This document shows, one piece after another, positions 54,210 to 62,850 of a DNA stretch of 64,000 bases. The notes under the pieces were generated by a model, which did no database searches, was not told the DNA's origin, and worked only from the letters and a program-made list of their open reading frames with translations. The DNA comes from Solitalea canadensis DSM 3403 (GTDB lineage: Bacteria; Bacteroidota; Bacteroidia; Sphingobacteriales; Sphingobacteriaceae), in the NCBI RefSeq assembly GCF_000242635.2, contig NC_017770.1, positions 4,414,669 to 4,478,668 on the forward strand. Reading direction: 5' to 3'. Numbering within the stretch: position 1 is the stretch's first letter; the number at the start of each line of letters is the position of its first letter. The translations under genes and the position numbers were made by a program.

Positions 54210-54326
54210 CTATTTATTCTTCCTTGCTCTATAATTTAGCTAACGCTTCGTAATCTTTTATTTAGTTAAACTGTTTTTCTGTGTTGTTTGTTAGTTTTTG
54301 TGTTGTGAATGGCAAAAGTCAGAAAC

Positions 54327-54914
54327 TTACTTTGTTGGTTTAATTGAATCTTTAAATCGATTATAAAGTTTTCTATTAAATGTGCCAACGGCAACATCGT
54401 TAAGTCCAAAAAAATCACTATCATGTGTAATTATAGTAGCATTGTGTTCTTTTGCTACTAAATAAATATAATGATCATTATAATCTGATTTCCTTGCATC
54501 AAATTTTGTTAGGCTATCAAAGTCATTTATTGCAATGTCTTTTATCTCTACATTTGATAGATAACCTTCAATATCATCTATGATTATATCATATTGTTTT
54601 TTGAAATTATCGCTTTTTCTATATTCCTCTTTATAATAATTCTTAAACTCAGGAACACTACCGGTTTTAGATTTATACTTTTTGCTATATTCTTTATGTG
54701 CATGAAAACGCAGTAAGCGATTAAGAATTTCGCTTAATTGAAGCGGACACAATAAAATTCGGGATTGCTTTGTTTTTAAAATTTTGTCGAAGAATTCTTT
54801 GTAATGGACGCTTGCTTGTTCATCCAAACCAAAAATTGGCAACCAAACATTGGTATCTAAAATATAATAGCAGTCTTTCGGACTGCTATCACTATGTAAA
54901 ATAAATATCTTCAA
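54327..54914 (-). CDS. PIN-domain nuclease
   Basis: The 195-residue protein has the acidic PIN residues: YYILDTNVWL with Asp near residue 20, a Glu in LQLSEILNRLLRF near 62, then DYNDHYIYLVAKEHNATIITHDSDFFGL with Asp residues near 144 and 163-166. PIN domains cleave RNA. It is longer than typical VapC toxins and no small antitoxin precedes it. It starts 5 bases after the STAS-like gene and so ends the operon Mrr - IIG - HATPase - STAS - PIN. It may be the effector of that set. Confidence 0.85.
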   Translation of the reverse strand: MKIFILHSDSSPKDCYYILDTNVWLPIFGLDEQASVHYKEFFDKILKTKQSRILLCPLQLSEILNRLLRFHAHKEYSKKYKSKTGSVPEFKNYYKEEYRKSDNFKKQYDIIIDDIEGYLSNVEIKDIAINDFDSLTKFDARKSDYNDHYIYLVAKEHNATIITHDSDFFGLNDVAVGTFNRKLYNRFKDSIKPTK

Positions 54915-54919
54915 AATGG

Positions 54920-55255
54920 TTAAGCAAAAGCTTCCTCTCTATAGGCTTGATAGTTGTCGCGGTTAATTACATTATCCCACATGTCATTATATTTATCCAT
55001 AAAGGTTAAAATTTGATTATAACCAATTGGATGAATATATTTTCTAACTGTTTCTTCTCCGTACTCTGCTAACAATTTACCGAATGAAGCATTTAAGAAT
55101 AATGTTGAACAACGTTTAATGGCTGAAAAATCAATTTCAATATCATTGGGTTCAGCAGATTTAAATTGTTTTTTAACCTCTTCATAAATCATCAAGCCAT
55201 CATCATGCAATGATGCGTTAGGACTTTTTAAAATATCTATGACGTTAATTTTCAT
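54920..55255 (-). CDS. STAS-like (DUF4325) protein
   Basis: From ATG 55255 the 111-residue product matches the DUF4325 STAS-like pattern: NVIDILKSPNASLHDDGLMIYEEVKKQF, then DIEIDFSAIKRCSTLFLNASFGKLL and YIHPIGYN. STAS-type proteins act as switches that bind ATPase partners, as in anti-sigma systems, but this family is not shown to do so. It sits between the HATPase gene (87 bases upstream) and the PIN gene (5 bases downstream). A longer in-frame start at 55315 is less likely because it would precede the conserved domain by 20 residues. Confidence 0.82.
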   Translation of the reverse strand: MKINVIDILKSPNASLHDDGLMIYEEVKKQFKSAEPNDIEIDFSAIKRCSTLFLNASFGKLLAEYGEETVRKYIHPIGYNQILTFMDKYNDMWDNVINRDNYQAYREEAFA

Positions 55256-55342
55256 TTCAAAATCATTGTTAATCAACATAATAACTAAGGTAGAGTGTAA
55301 TTTAATAGAGTGCAAAAATATAATAAAATTTTATATTGCTAT

Positions 55343-56197
55343 TTAAGTTAGCTTTTTTTTGTTGAATTGCAAATTAATAGCTGCACCAATATAATTGCTA
55401 TCCAAGGTTTTTAACCCATCAGGATATAATACAGTTCCCTTGGTTTTACTACACCATCCGGCATCGCCAGTATAAATTTGTAGTCCACCGTTAGTTAAGT
55501 CAAAATATGTTCGTAAATTTTTTAAACCAAGTCCGCCTGAAGCATCCGGTTTTGTGGTATTTCCCTCAACGGCCCACAAAATAGCCTCGCCGCAAGTTGT
55601 CACCTTATGTGGTACACATTGATTTATTTTTTTGAAAAAGCCAACGCCTATATCACTTATTGTAAAGTTTATAACTTCTCCTTTCGGGAAATACTGTCCG
55701 CATACAAAAAATGGGTCTGTTGTTTCTGCATGTTTATCAATATTGCCATAAACTTCAATAAGATCATCCATTAATTTCTCTTTTGTTTCATAGCTGAACT
55801 TTGGCATTGAACCGTGTGTTAAAAGCTCATCCTCTATATAAGCAATAAATTCATCTTTTTGTTTAGGCATAAATCCTTTAAACGGAATGCACGATTGCTT
55901 TTTATATAATGCATAATTTTGTTCAACTGGCAAAAAATCATTATGAAACAAAATATTACATTTCCTTATTACTTGTTCGGTATCAATGGTAAAGCTTAGT
56001 GAATTATCTTTTTTTAAGCGATACAGCAATGCTCCTAAAAAAGCGCACAGGTTGCCGTCTAACCAATTTAAATTAGCCAGGTTAATTTTAATACTGCAAT
56101 TGTTATACCTTTTGCATTCATCATAAAAGTTCAACAATTGCTTAAAGCCAGAAAAGTTAGTGTAAATGTTATCGCTTCCTAAAAGCACCTCCTTCAT
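55343..56197 (-). CDS. STAS-like plus HATPase (anti-sigma-like) protein
   Basis: The 284-residue protein appears to fuse two modules. Residues about 1-90 resemble a STAS or MlaB fold (SIKINLANLNWLDGNLCAFLG). The rest is a HATPase domain: DDLIEVYGNIDKH near 145 (N box, Asn near 152), FTISDIGVGFF near 182 (Asp in G1 box) and SGGLGLKNLRTYFDL near 221 (G2 box). It lacks a phosphoacceptor His, so it is an anti-sigma- or GHKL-type ATPase, not a kinase. Its ATG overlaps the stop of the type IIG gene by 1 base (TAATG), a sign of translational coupling. Confidence 0.85.
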   Translation of the reverse strand: MKEVLLGSDNIYTNFSGFKQLLNFYDECKRYNNCSIKINLANLNWLDGNLCAFLGALLYRLKKDNSLSFTIDTEQVIRKCNILFHNDFLPVEQNYALYKKQSCIPFKGFMPKQKDEFIAYIEDELLTHGSMPKFSYETKEKLMDDLIEVYGNIDKHAETTDPFFVCGQYFPKGEVINFTISDIGVGFFKKINQCVPHKVTTCGEAILWAVEGNTTKPDASGGLGLKNLRTYFDLTNGGLQIYTGDAGWCSKTKGTVLYPDGLKTLDSNYIGAAINLQFNKKKLT

Positions 56198-59100
56198 TAC
56201 ACTTCTCCCTCCACAATTTTAATTTCTTCTTCGGTTAAACCGTAAAGTTGATAAACGAGTTGGTCGATTTGATCTTCGAAAATAGTTGTATCGGATTTTG
56301 AGTCTTGTTTTTTGATAAAAATGATTTGATCTATTAAATCAATAAATGGTTGTTGCTCATTTATTTTTCTAACTTTTATAGGGAATTTCCTTAGATCATT
56401 TAGGATAATTTTAGGAAACATTTTTCTCACAGATTTTGCTGTGTTTTTAATAAAAAAGTATGATAATAGTTTACTTGAAATTAAAGCAAGGATGTATCTT
56501 AAATCAATTTCCAGAAGCTTAGGCAAAATGGCAATATTACTCATATTAAACAAATAATCCTCTTCTGTATAAGAAGCTATCAAAGATTTAGGATATTTAC
56601 TGGTAATTTCTCTAAGAATAATTTTTTTACCCCTAAACATTCTAGGTTCAGCTAAATGCTCACCGAATTTCAAATAGCTTCCTTGCCAATTAATAGAAAA
56701 ACGATTAATATTTTTACCGTCCAAATATTGAAAAGTGCTTTCATCAAATTTATAATTATAATCAAATGGTCGATTTTTTACATCTTCCTCAGTTTGTTTT
56801 GGCTTCCCTTTTCCCTTTTGATACGCTTTTAGTCCAGCTTTTATGTAAACAATATTATCCAACAGCACCGAATCCATTATTAACTTTTTAGTCAAATCAT
56901 CGCTTTCTTTTTTAGAAAATACATTTAATGAATAATCACTATTCGATTTGAAAAAACTTTGTTTCTTTAAATGAGAATTATTAATCTGGCTATTCGTTCC
57001 AATTGAAATCTGTATGTCATTTGATTTCAAAGTGTTTTTAGTACCTGCAATTGTTATTGTTTCAACGTTTACCCCATCAAATGATTCCCCCATAAAATTC
57101 ACAACTTCAGTAAGCTGAGATGTTTTCATTAAACATTCTCTGCTCTTTGTTGTCGATGATACCATTAAGAAAGAGTTTGGAACAATTAAACTATAGTCTC
57201 CCTTATGATTTAAAACATTTAAACTTCTTTCAATAAATAAAACATATAGGTTTACTTGATAGTCAATCGTTTTATAATTATCATAGAAATATTTCTTCGT
57301 TGAGTCATCAAAATTCTCTCTTGCAAAAACATACGGCGGATTTCCAATCACAACATCAAAACCAACAAAATCTCCATCATTGTTTAATACCTCAGGAAAC
57401 TCGAAGCGCCATTCAAAAGCATTTTCATAAATTTTGTTACTTTTTATTTCTTCAACTTCAGTTTCAAGTTTATTTACTTCAGTTGTTTGCAAACTTATTT
57501 TTTTGTTCCATTCTGTTTTTTCTTTTTTTCCCATTTCAAACAAGCCTGTTTGTTGAGTAAGGTTAAAAAGTTCGCCTTTAAGTTTGTAAAGCCTAACTAG
57601 TTTGGGGTCGTTTTTATTAATCTCACTCCTAAAATCTCTTTTAATAGTTTCGATTAACTGTTCCATTTTTCGCTTTTGCTCCTTACTTTCTGCATTTCGG
57701 TAAGTGTCAACTGCTGAACGATACATTTCAACATCCCATTTGCTTTTTTTAAGGGCCTGTTTTAAATCAGCATCTAAGGCAAAACGGCTAATTAATGAGT
57801 TTCCGCATTTTATATTAATATCAATGTTGGGAAGTGTTTCAAGAACATTTTCAGATTTATAATAGGCGTTTTTCAGCAATTCAATCCATAAGCGCAAGCG
57901 GCAAATTTTTACTGAATTTGGATTTATATCAACACCAAAAAGACAGTTCTCAACTGTTTGCTTTTCATGAAAAAGCATTTCTTGTATGCGCTGGCTTTCC
58001 TTGTTTGTTGGATTATATTTGAAAAGTTCGCCATTTTCATCGGTAATTGCCAGTTCATCATTTTGAACCTCAACATGATATTCTTTTAATCGTTTCCCTT
58101 GGCGATCTAGTAATATTTTGAGGTCATTTTTTATAGCAATGATTTCATTTAAAGCCGACACCAAAAAGTGGCCAGAACCAACTGCGGGATCACAGATTTT
58201 TAAACTATTGATGATTTTGTTGGCTTCTTCACGGTTTTCAATTTTATCGTATAAGTCATCAATCGTTTCGCACTTCCAGTCTTTTGCTTCATTAAATTTT
58301 TGAACCACCGCCCTCCTAATGGTATCACGACACATGTACATGGTAATAAAACCTGGCGTAAAAAATGACCCATCTTTATAACCGTTAATCTTTTCAAAAA
58401 TTAAACCAAGAACCGAAGCATTAATTAAGGTTTTATTGTCTTCCTGAATTTCCTCTGAACCTTCACTAGCAAAATCGTATGAGTCAAGAAAATCAAACAA
58501 GTATTCAAGCGTGCTTGTTTCACCTGTTTTCTTTTTTCCGGTTGCGTCTTTTAAAACAGTATTTGAAACACATGGTAAAACGCCCCTATCATCCAAATTG
58601 CTAACAAACAAGGTTAAGTGCTCAAGTTCTGTTGGCTCAAATAAGGAGCTATTTAAATAAGGAACATTGCCAAATCTTTTAATTACTTCTTCATCACGTT
58701 CTTCAACTTTTCTGGCTAAAACCTGAAAAAACAACCCATTTAAATCATCAAAATCACGAATCTTATTTCGATTTAAAAAAGCATACGACTTATCGCTCTT
58801 CTGGTAGCTAATTAATTGCGCTTCTAGTAACTTTAGAAAAAGTATTCGGTTAACCCAAGTAATTACCAGTTCTAAACCAACATTAAACAATCTGTCTTGG
58901 TGATTATCTCCGTATTGAGAAGGTTTATCTAACCTGGGAATTTTATCAAGTGAATCAAGTTGTTTAATCGTATTTTCCAATAAAGAACCTGCATTTCTCT
59001 CGCCCGCCTTTTTACGTTCAATTAGTTTTTTACTTCCTTCTTTAGTTTCAGTTAAACCAATAATATGTAGCAACTCAGTATAAAAGCGTTTATCTAAACT

Positions 59101-59529
59101 ATTGCTATCATTAGTAAAAGGAAGTTTTAACAAGTGCTCTGGCGATAGCAACTTGAATAATGCAATTAGCTTTGTATCATCCTTTTTGTCATTGTTTCGA
59201 AGTGGTTTGCTGTAATCCTGAAAATTGAAATAGGTGTATTCAATATTTTCAATTACAGCCTGAATGGCATGTTCGGCAATTTCCTTGTAAAAGAACTCTG
59301 TGTTTGTACCTGCTAATCTTTTTTCTTCAAAGTCCGTAAATTGATTTACTAAGGATTTATTTTGAGCAAATAGTTTTTCAAAATGATTGGCATCAAAAAT
59401 ATACCACTCATTAATATTTGTTACAACAAGATGCCTAATTTCAAGGTTTTTATGGACAACCCTTTCACGTAAGTAGTAAAGTAATAGCTCCTGAAATGCT
59501 TTGGTATTTACATTTTCAACCCTTAACAT
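56197..59529 (-). CDS. Type IIG-like restriction-modification protein, nuclease motif-less segment
   Basis: The 1110 residues read from ATG 59529 are the bulk of an Eco57I-class type IIG/IIL protein with an adenine-specific methyltransferase: motif I CDPAVGSGHFLVSALNE near residue 446, the NPPY motif in FDVVIGNPPYV near 730, and a C-terminal specificity region (PLDKxxKY-like FDYNYKF, then RMFRGKKIILREITS). Such enzymes carry cleavage and methylation in one chain. The first about 100 residues of the family, which include the PD-(D/E)xK site, lie upstream at 59530-59847 in the same frame but behind a stop codon. Initiation at this ATG would give a methyltransferase without the nuclease. Confidence 0.88.
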   Translation of the reverse strand: MLRVENVNTKAFQELLLYYLRERVVHKNLEIRHLVVTNINEWYIFDANHFEKLFAQNKSLVNQFTDFEEKRLAGTNTEFFYKEIAEHAIQAVIENIEYTYFNFQDYSKPLRNNDKKDDTKLIALFKLLSPEHLLKLPFTNDSNSLDKRFYTELLHIIGLTETKEGSKKLIERKKAGERNAGSLLENTIKQLDSLDKIPRLDKPSQYGDNHQDRLFNVGLELVITWVNRILFLKLLEAQLISYQKSDKSYAFLNRNKIRDFDDLNGLFFQVLARKVEERDEEVIKRFGNVPYLNSSLFEPTELEHLTLFVSNLDDRGVLPCVSNTVLKDATGKKKTGETSTLEYLFDFLDSYDFASEGSEEIQEDNKTLINASVLGLIFEKINGYKDGSFFTPGFITMYMCRDTIRRAVVQKFNEAKDWKCETIDDLYDKIENREEANKIINSLKICDPAVGSGHFLVSALNEIIAIKNDLKILLDRQGKRLKEYHVEVQNDELAITDENGELFKYNPTNKESQRIQEMLFHEKQTVENCLFGVDINPNSVKICRLRLWIELLKNAYYKSENVLETLPNIDINIKCGNSLISRFALDADLKQALKKSKWDVEMYRSAVDTYRNAESKEQKRKMEQLIETIKRDFRSEINKNDPKLVRLYKLKGELFNLTQQTGLFEMGKKEKTEWNKKISLQTTEVNKLETEVEEIKSNKIYENAFEWRFEFPEVLNNDGDFVGFDVVIGNPPYVFARENFDDSTKKYFYDNYKTIDYQVNLYVLFIERSLNVLNHKGDYSLIVPNSFLMVSSTTKSRECLMKTSQLTEVVNFMGESFDGVNVETITIAGTKNTLKSNDIQISIGTNSQINNSHLKKQSFFKSNSDYSLNVFSKKESDDLTKKLIMDSVLLDNIVYIKAGLKAYQKGKGKPKQTEEDVKNRPFDYNYKFDESTFQYLDGKNINRFSINWQGSYLKFGEHLAEPRMFRGKKIILREITSKYPKSLIASYTEEDYLFNMSNIAILPKLLEIDLRYILALISSKLLSYFFIKNTAKSVRKMFPKIILNDLRKFPIKVRKINEQQPFIDLIDQIIFIKKQDSKSDTTIFEDQIDQLVYQLYGLTEEEIKIVEGEV

Positions 59530-59847
59530 TTCTGTTCTATTAGTTGGCTTTTTTGCTTCTATAAGAACGCCGACCGTTGATTTGGCATCCTTACCGTTAT
59601 GAATAACCAGATCATTTCGCCCTTTTGTATTTACAAAGTGGTTTGGGCAGTAATACGTGTTTTTTTAAAAGTCAGCAACCAAATTTTTATGAAATTCTTC
59701 TGATTCCTTTTCATTGATTTGATCAATCAATTGAATAAGGTTCACTTTGAACTTCTCAATTTCAATACGATTAGGCTTAACTTTTAAAAAGGCTTTATTT
59801 AATGCTTTTCTAGGATTTGTTATTTTATTAGCGCTCACAATCCACAA
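59530..59847 (-). pseudogene. 5' part of the type IIG gene, split off by an in-frame TAA
   Basis: The frame starts at TTG 59847 (GTG a few codons later is also possible): KITNPRKALNKAFLKVKPNR to HKNLVADF, then TAA at 59665-59667. The same frame continues without a break: KNTYYCPNHFVNTKGRNDLV, then VLIEAKKPTNRTE, and into ATG 59529. IEAKK is the third part of a PD-(D/E)xK nuclease site. Family members have Leu at the stop (DFLK), so a single T-to-A change (TTA to TAA) is enough to explain it. The 318 bases therefore encode the missing N-terminus. Either the nuclease is lost, or the stop is read through. Confidence 0.8.
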
Positions 59848-59886
59848 GATTTAGTCTTCAATAAGTATTTAATACAATCTTACTAT

Positions 59887-60807
59887 TTATTCATTGCTCC
59901 CTAAAAAATAAATAGAATGCAGCGGGAGCATATTCTTATCCTCATCGGTAAGTTTACTATAAAACTGTTGCCATAATGATATAAAATTATCAATATCCAA
60001 CAGCTTAATATGTCTGTGGCTTTCACGTGCGGAACGTTCTGCTTCAGAAGTAAATGTACCAGATGTTACAAAAAGGCCAATATCACCATCCTTGTTTAAT
60101 AATCCGGTTAAGCTTCTGATGTCGTCAACTGGTATGCTTGAATCAGGACGGTGTTTAACCTGAACTTTTAATCGCGGGGAAGTTGCACCTAAAGGGTCAT
60201 TATAAGCAATTATATCCAAACCGCCGTCTTTTCCTTTTGGGGAAATAAAAGGTGTATGATAATTCATCGCACGCAACAAAGCCGCAACCATATCCTGAAA
60301 TTCATAAGGGTTTTTTGTTCTGATGAAATCCTTTATTCCCGATAAAGCTAGCTCCATTAAATAATCAAGATTCGCTTTCTGGGTTTGAGGTTTGTTTTCT
60401 TCTAATTCTTCGATCTCTGTCTTGCTCTTCTTAATCTTATTAACATTATTGTCTACTGCCCAGTTTCTATATAAATCGCCGGCTGTTTCCAGTAATTTAA
60501 CAGGTCCCAAAGAAATCGCCTTTTCACCTTCTTCAGTTAAGTACCAAATACCTTTATTCTTTCGCAAGAACCCTGCTTTAATACAATCTATTGTATAAAA
60601 ACTTAAAATGGATTCCCACCGTACGTACCCTGTTTTCTCATAAACCTCTTTTTCCCAATCAGTGAACTGAATGCTGTTTCTGATTTTTTCAAACACTTGC
60701 TTTCCAGGAAGCTGTCCACCGGATTCCTTAAGAATATTAAATGCTGCAAAAATAGTTTTAGCCGCTGAACGTTTTGATGGTGCTAGTTTTTCTAATTCTT
60801 TATCCAT
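59887..60807 (-). CDS. Mrr-family restriction endonuclease
   Basis: The 306-residue protein has an N-terminal winged-helix domain (about 10-110, AAFNILKESGGQLPGKQVFEKIR and GIWYLTEEGEKAI) and a C-terminal Mrr catalytic domain (about 165-300). Its site reads GKDGGLDIIAY near residue 194 and LKVQVKH near 215, a D...QxK form of the PD-(D/E)xK site. Mrr proteins cut modified DNA. It is 39 bases upstream of the type IIG gene and likely opens the operon. Mrr cleaving DNA methylated by a neighbouring enzyme would be self-toxic, so the specificity must differ or be controlled. Confidence 0.88.
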   Translation of the reverse strand: MDKELEKLAPSKRSAAKTIFAAFNILKESGGQLPGKQVFEKIRNSIQFTDWEKEVYEKTGYVRWESILSFYTIDCIKAGFLRKNKGIWYLTEEGEKAISLGPVKLLETAGDLYRNWAVDNNVNKIKKSKTEIEELEENKPQTQKANLDYLMELALSGIKDFIRTKNPYEFQDMVAALLRAMNYHTPFISPKGKDGGLDIIAYNDPLGATSPRLKVQVKHRPDSSIPVDDIRSLTGLLNKDGDIGLFVTSGTFTSEAERSARESHRHIKLLDIDNFISLWQQFYSKLTDEDKNMLPLHSIYFLGSNE

Positions 60808-60955
60808 GTTCTGGTTAGATGCTGATTGGTAATTAAGATGATTTGAGTTCTACTTAAAAAATTACAGCTAACTTTAATTGATTGATATTATTAAGCAAAC
60901 CCATTCTGCCAAAATTAACACGTTTTTACAGATTCAACAGAAATCATTTTGTTTT

Positions 60956-61110
60956 TACACATTTTCCCCCACTCCACTCAAAATCTCCACCACCCTTTCC
61001 TGCTCTTCAAAATTCAACGAAGCAAAACCAAAACGTGGTGCATTATAATTAAAATTCTTGCGTGTTTCTGGTATCATTAAGGGTCTGTTCTTTTCTAGTG
61101 GCTTTTTCAC
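60956..61110 (-). pseudogene. Possible C-terminal scrap of a PLP-dependent (MocR-like) protein
   Basis: A frame of about 50 codons ends NYNAPRFGFASLNFEEQERV then VEILSGVGENV and TAA. This resembles the final helix-strand of MocR-like PLP-dependent proteins (RLGFASLNEEE). No catalytic part precedes it. It lies in a 524-base gap (60808-61331) along with a second scrap. The match is by eye. Confidence 0.4.
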
Positions 61111-61186
61111 CCCCTTATTCTAGGTTGCGATTATTAAACATTGCCTATACAGCATTGTAGTGGTTTATTAGCTTTTTTTATACAAA

Positions 61187-61215
61187 AACCCCCGTAATCA
61201 ATAACTACGGGGGTT
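61187..61215. terminator. Intrinsic terminator
   Basis: AACCCCCGTA pairs perfectly with TACGGGGGTT around a 9-base loop. It lies between the two gene scraps in the 60808-61331 gap; A-rich flanks on one side would serve the minus strand. Confidence 0.75.
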
Positions 61216-61216
61216 C

Positions 61217-61325
61217 TATTCATTTTTGTTGTATCGGCTATTTGTATGAAATGTCCATTAATATCAATAAACGAGAATTCTTTCCGGTTATCGGTAATTG
61301 AACTAGCTATTATAAATTCCGAAAC
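61217..61325 (-). pseudogene. C-terminal scrap of a VOC/glyoxalase protein
   Basis: On the minus strand the frame VSEFIIASSITDNRKEFSFI then DINGHFIQIADTT matches the end of the VOC protein encoded at 62410 (KSYPYELKEFAFIDINGYYI RVAEGTDE). It has no N-terminal part. It seems to be what remains of a duplicate VOC gene, with the intact CvfB gene now between the two. Confidence 0.6.
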
Positions 61326-61331
61326 GGAACT

Positions 61332-62174
61332 CTAATCCCCATGCTCTGCATTAACCATCTTGATCTCATTGTCTGCAATATCTATCAATCTCTCTTTGTA
61401 AAGTGCGCCGATGGTTTTTTTAAACACCTTTTTGCTCACTTTTAATTGATCCATAATTTCATCGGGGGTGCTTTTGTCGCCCAAGGATAAAACGCCTTTG
61501 TTTTTTTTGAGTTCGGCCAACAACGTGTCTTTAAAGTCTAAAATTTGTTTGTAGCCAATTGCTTGTAAACTCAAATCAATTTTATCGTCGTCTCTAATTT
61601 GCTTAATAAAGCCTTTTCTTACATCGCCAGGTTGTAACGATTCAAAAACTTCATTGTAGTAAATAAGGCCCATATACTTTTTGTTGATAATTGCATTGTA
61701 ACCCAAATCGCTTCTATCAGCAATTATTAATTCAACTTCGTCACCTTGTTTAACATCATAGTCAGAAATTTCAATAAAGTTTACCAATTTGGTTGATCCT
61801 ATAATTCTACCATTTACTCTATCTAAAGAAATGTAAACCAAATATTGCTCGCCAATTTCCATAGGTGTTTTTTGCTCACGCAATGGAACAAACAAATCTT
61901 TTGAAATTCCCCAATCGAGGTATGAACCTCTGTCATTTTCACTTACAACAGTTAAGGTTGCAAACTCGTCAACACAAGCAAAAGGCTTTTGTGTGGTTGC
62001 CCGGGGTTTATCTTCATTATCCAGAAATACAAAAAGATTCAGAACATCATTTTCTTGTATTCCAGCAGGTACATCTATATAAGGTAACAAAGCTTCATCT
62101 TTTCCGTCACTGAAATAAAGTCCGTTGCCGGATTTTTTTATAAACTTAAGCTCATTATATTTTCCTATTTCCAT
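61332..62174 (-). CDS. cvfB: CvfB-type S1 RNA-binding protein
   Basis: The 280-residue protein has the CvfB architecture: three S1-like beta-barrel units (about 5-60, 70-140 and 150-215, e.g. VVSENDRGSYLDWGISKDLFVP and VELIIADRSDLGYNAIIN) and a C-terminal winged helix (DEIMDQLKVSKKVFKKTIGALYKERLI). It binds RNA and influences gene expression. The symbol follows the Staphylococcus homologue. It is on the minus strand with no close partner. Confidence 0.85.
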   Translation of the reverse strand: MEIGKYNELKFIKKSGNGLYFSDGKDEALLPYIDVPAGIQENDVLNLFVFLDNEDKPRATTQKPFACVDEFATLTVVSENDRGSYLDWGISKDLFVPLREQKTPMEIGEQYLVYISLDRVNGRIIGSTKLVNFIEISDYDVKQGDEVELIIADRSDLGYNAIINKKYMGLIYYNEVFESLQPGDVRKGFIKQIRDDDKIDLSLQAIGYKQILDFKDTLLAELKKNKGVLSLGDKSTPDEIMDQLKVSKKVFKKTIGALYKERLIDIADNEIKMVNAEHGD

Positions 62175-62409
62175 CTTATTAAAGGTTATTGAGCCAATAG
62201 GTTTTGGCCCATTTTACAAAGATAGTACTAAGTGTATAGCATTTTGCTTTACATGCATCATAAGGGAGTAGATTTGACACTCAAGAAGAAATATCTGTAA
62301 GGGCTTCATTATTGGAGGGCTCACCTTCAGAGAGCATAAAGCTTTAGAAGCATTTTGTAGGTAATAAGATTTAGCCTTTTCCCTAAACCGTAGGTAGTAA
62401 CCAGGGGTT

Positions 62410-62787
62410 TTATTCATCTGTTCCTTCGGCAACACGAATATAATAGCCATTAATGTCAATAAAAGCGAATTCCTTTAATTCATAAGGATAGGATTTTAAT
62501 TCACTAACGATTTCCAGTTTTCGGTTTTTAAACTCTTCAAAAATTTCTTCAATGTTATCTACAAACCATAATAGGTTAAATCGTTTTGTGCTATTATTGA
62601 TAAGAGTAACGTAATCAGGATCTTCTCCGAACAACAACCTCAACTCATTTCTTCTTATCCCACCATCGGAATTTCCCCAGGTCCATTCATCATAAAAACC
62701 TAAAACATCGCGATAGTATTCAATCGTTTGCTGTAGATTTTTAACTGGAAGATGGGCACCTGATCTGATGAATTTTGGTGTTTTCAT
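62410..62787 (-). CDS. VOC family (glyoxalase/bleomycin-resistance fold) protein
   Basis: The 125-residue protein has the VOC betaalphabetabetabeta pattern: RSGAHLPVKNLQQTIEYYRDVLGF, LLFGEDPDYVTLI, LLWFVDNIEEIFEEF and LKEFAFIDINGYYIRVAE. Metal ligand positions are not clear, so it may be a non-glyoxalase VOC member. A C-terminal scrap of a second copy lies at 61217. The function is unknown. Confidence 0.83.
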   Translation of the reverse strand: MKTPKFIRSGAHLPVKNLQQTIEYYRDVLGFYDEWTWGNSDGGIRRNELRLLFGEDPDYVTLINNSTKRFNLLWFVDNIEEIFEEFKNRKLEIVSELKSYPYELKEFAFIDINGYYIRVAEGTDE

Positions 62788-62850
62788 TGTTCATGAACCT
62801 AATAGATTAGTGGTGAGTTGCTAACTTATATCCGTCAAATTGTTTGTTTT

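Noticed and set aside
54327-54914. PIN protein as a VapBC toxin
   Set aside because: It is longer than VapC proteins and no small antitoxin gene is next to it; the STAS-like gene is a different type of partner.
62214-62459. 81-residue minus-strand frame beside the VOC gene
   Set aside because: It overlaps the VOC start of frame on the same strand in another frame and lacks any recognisable composition.
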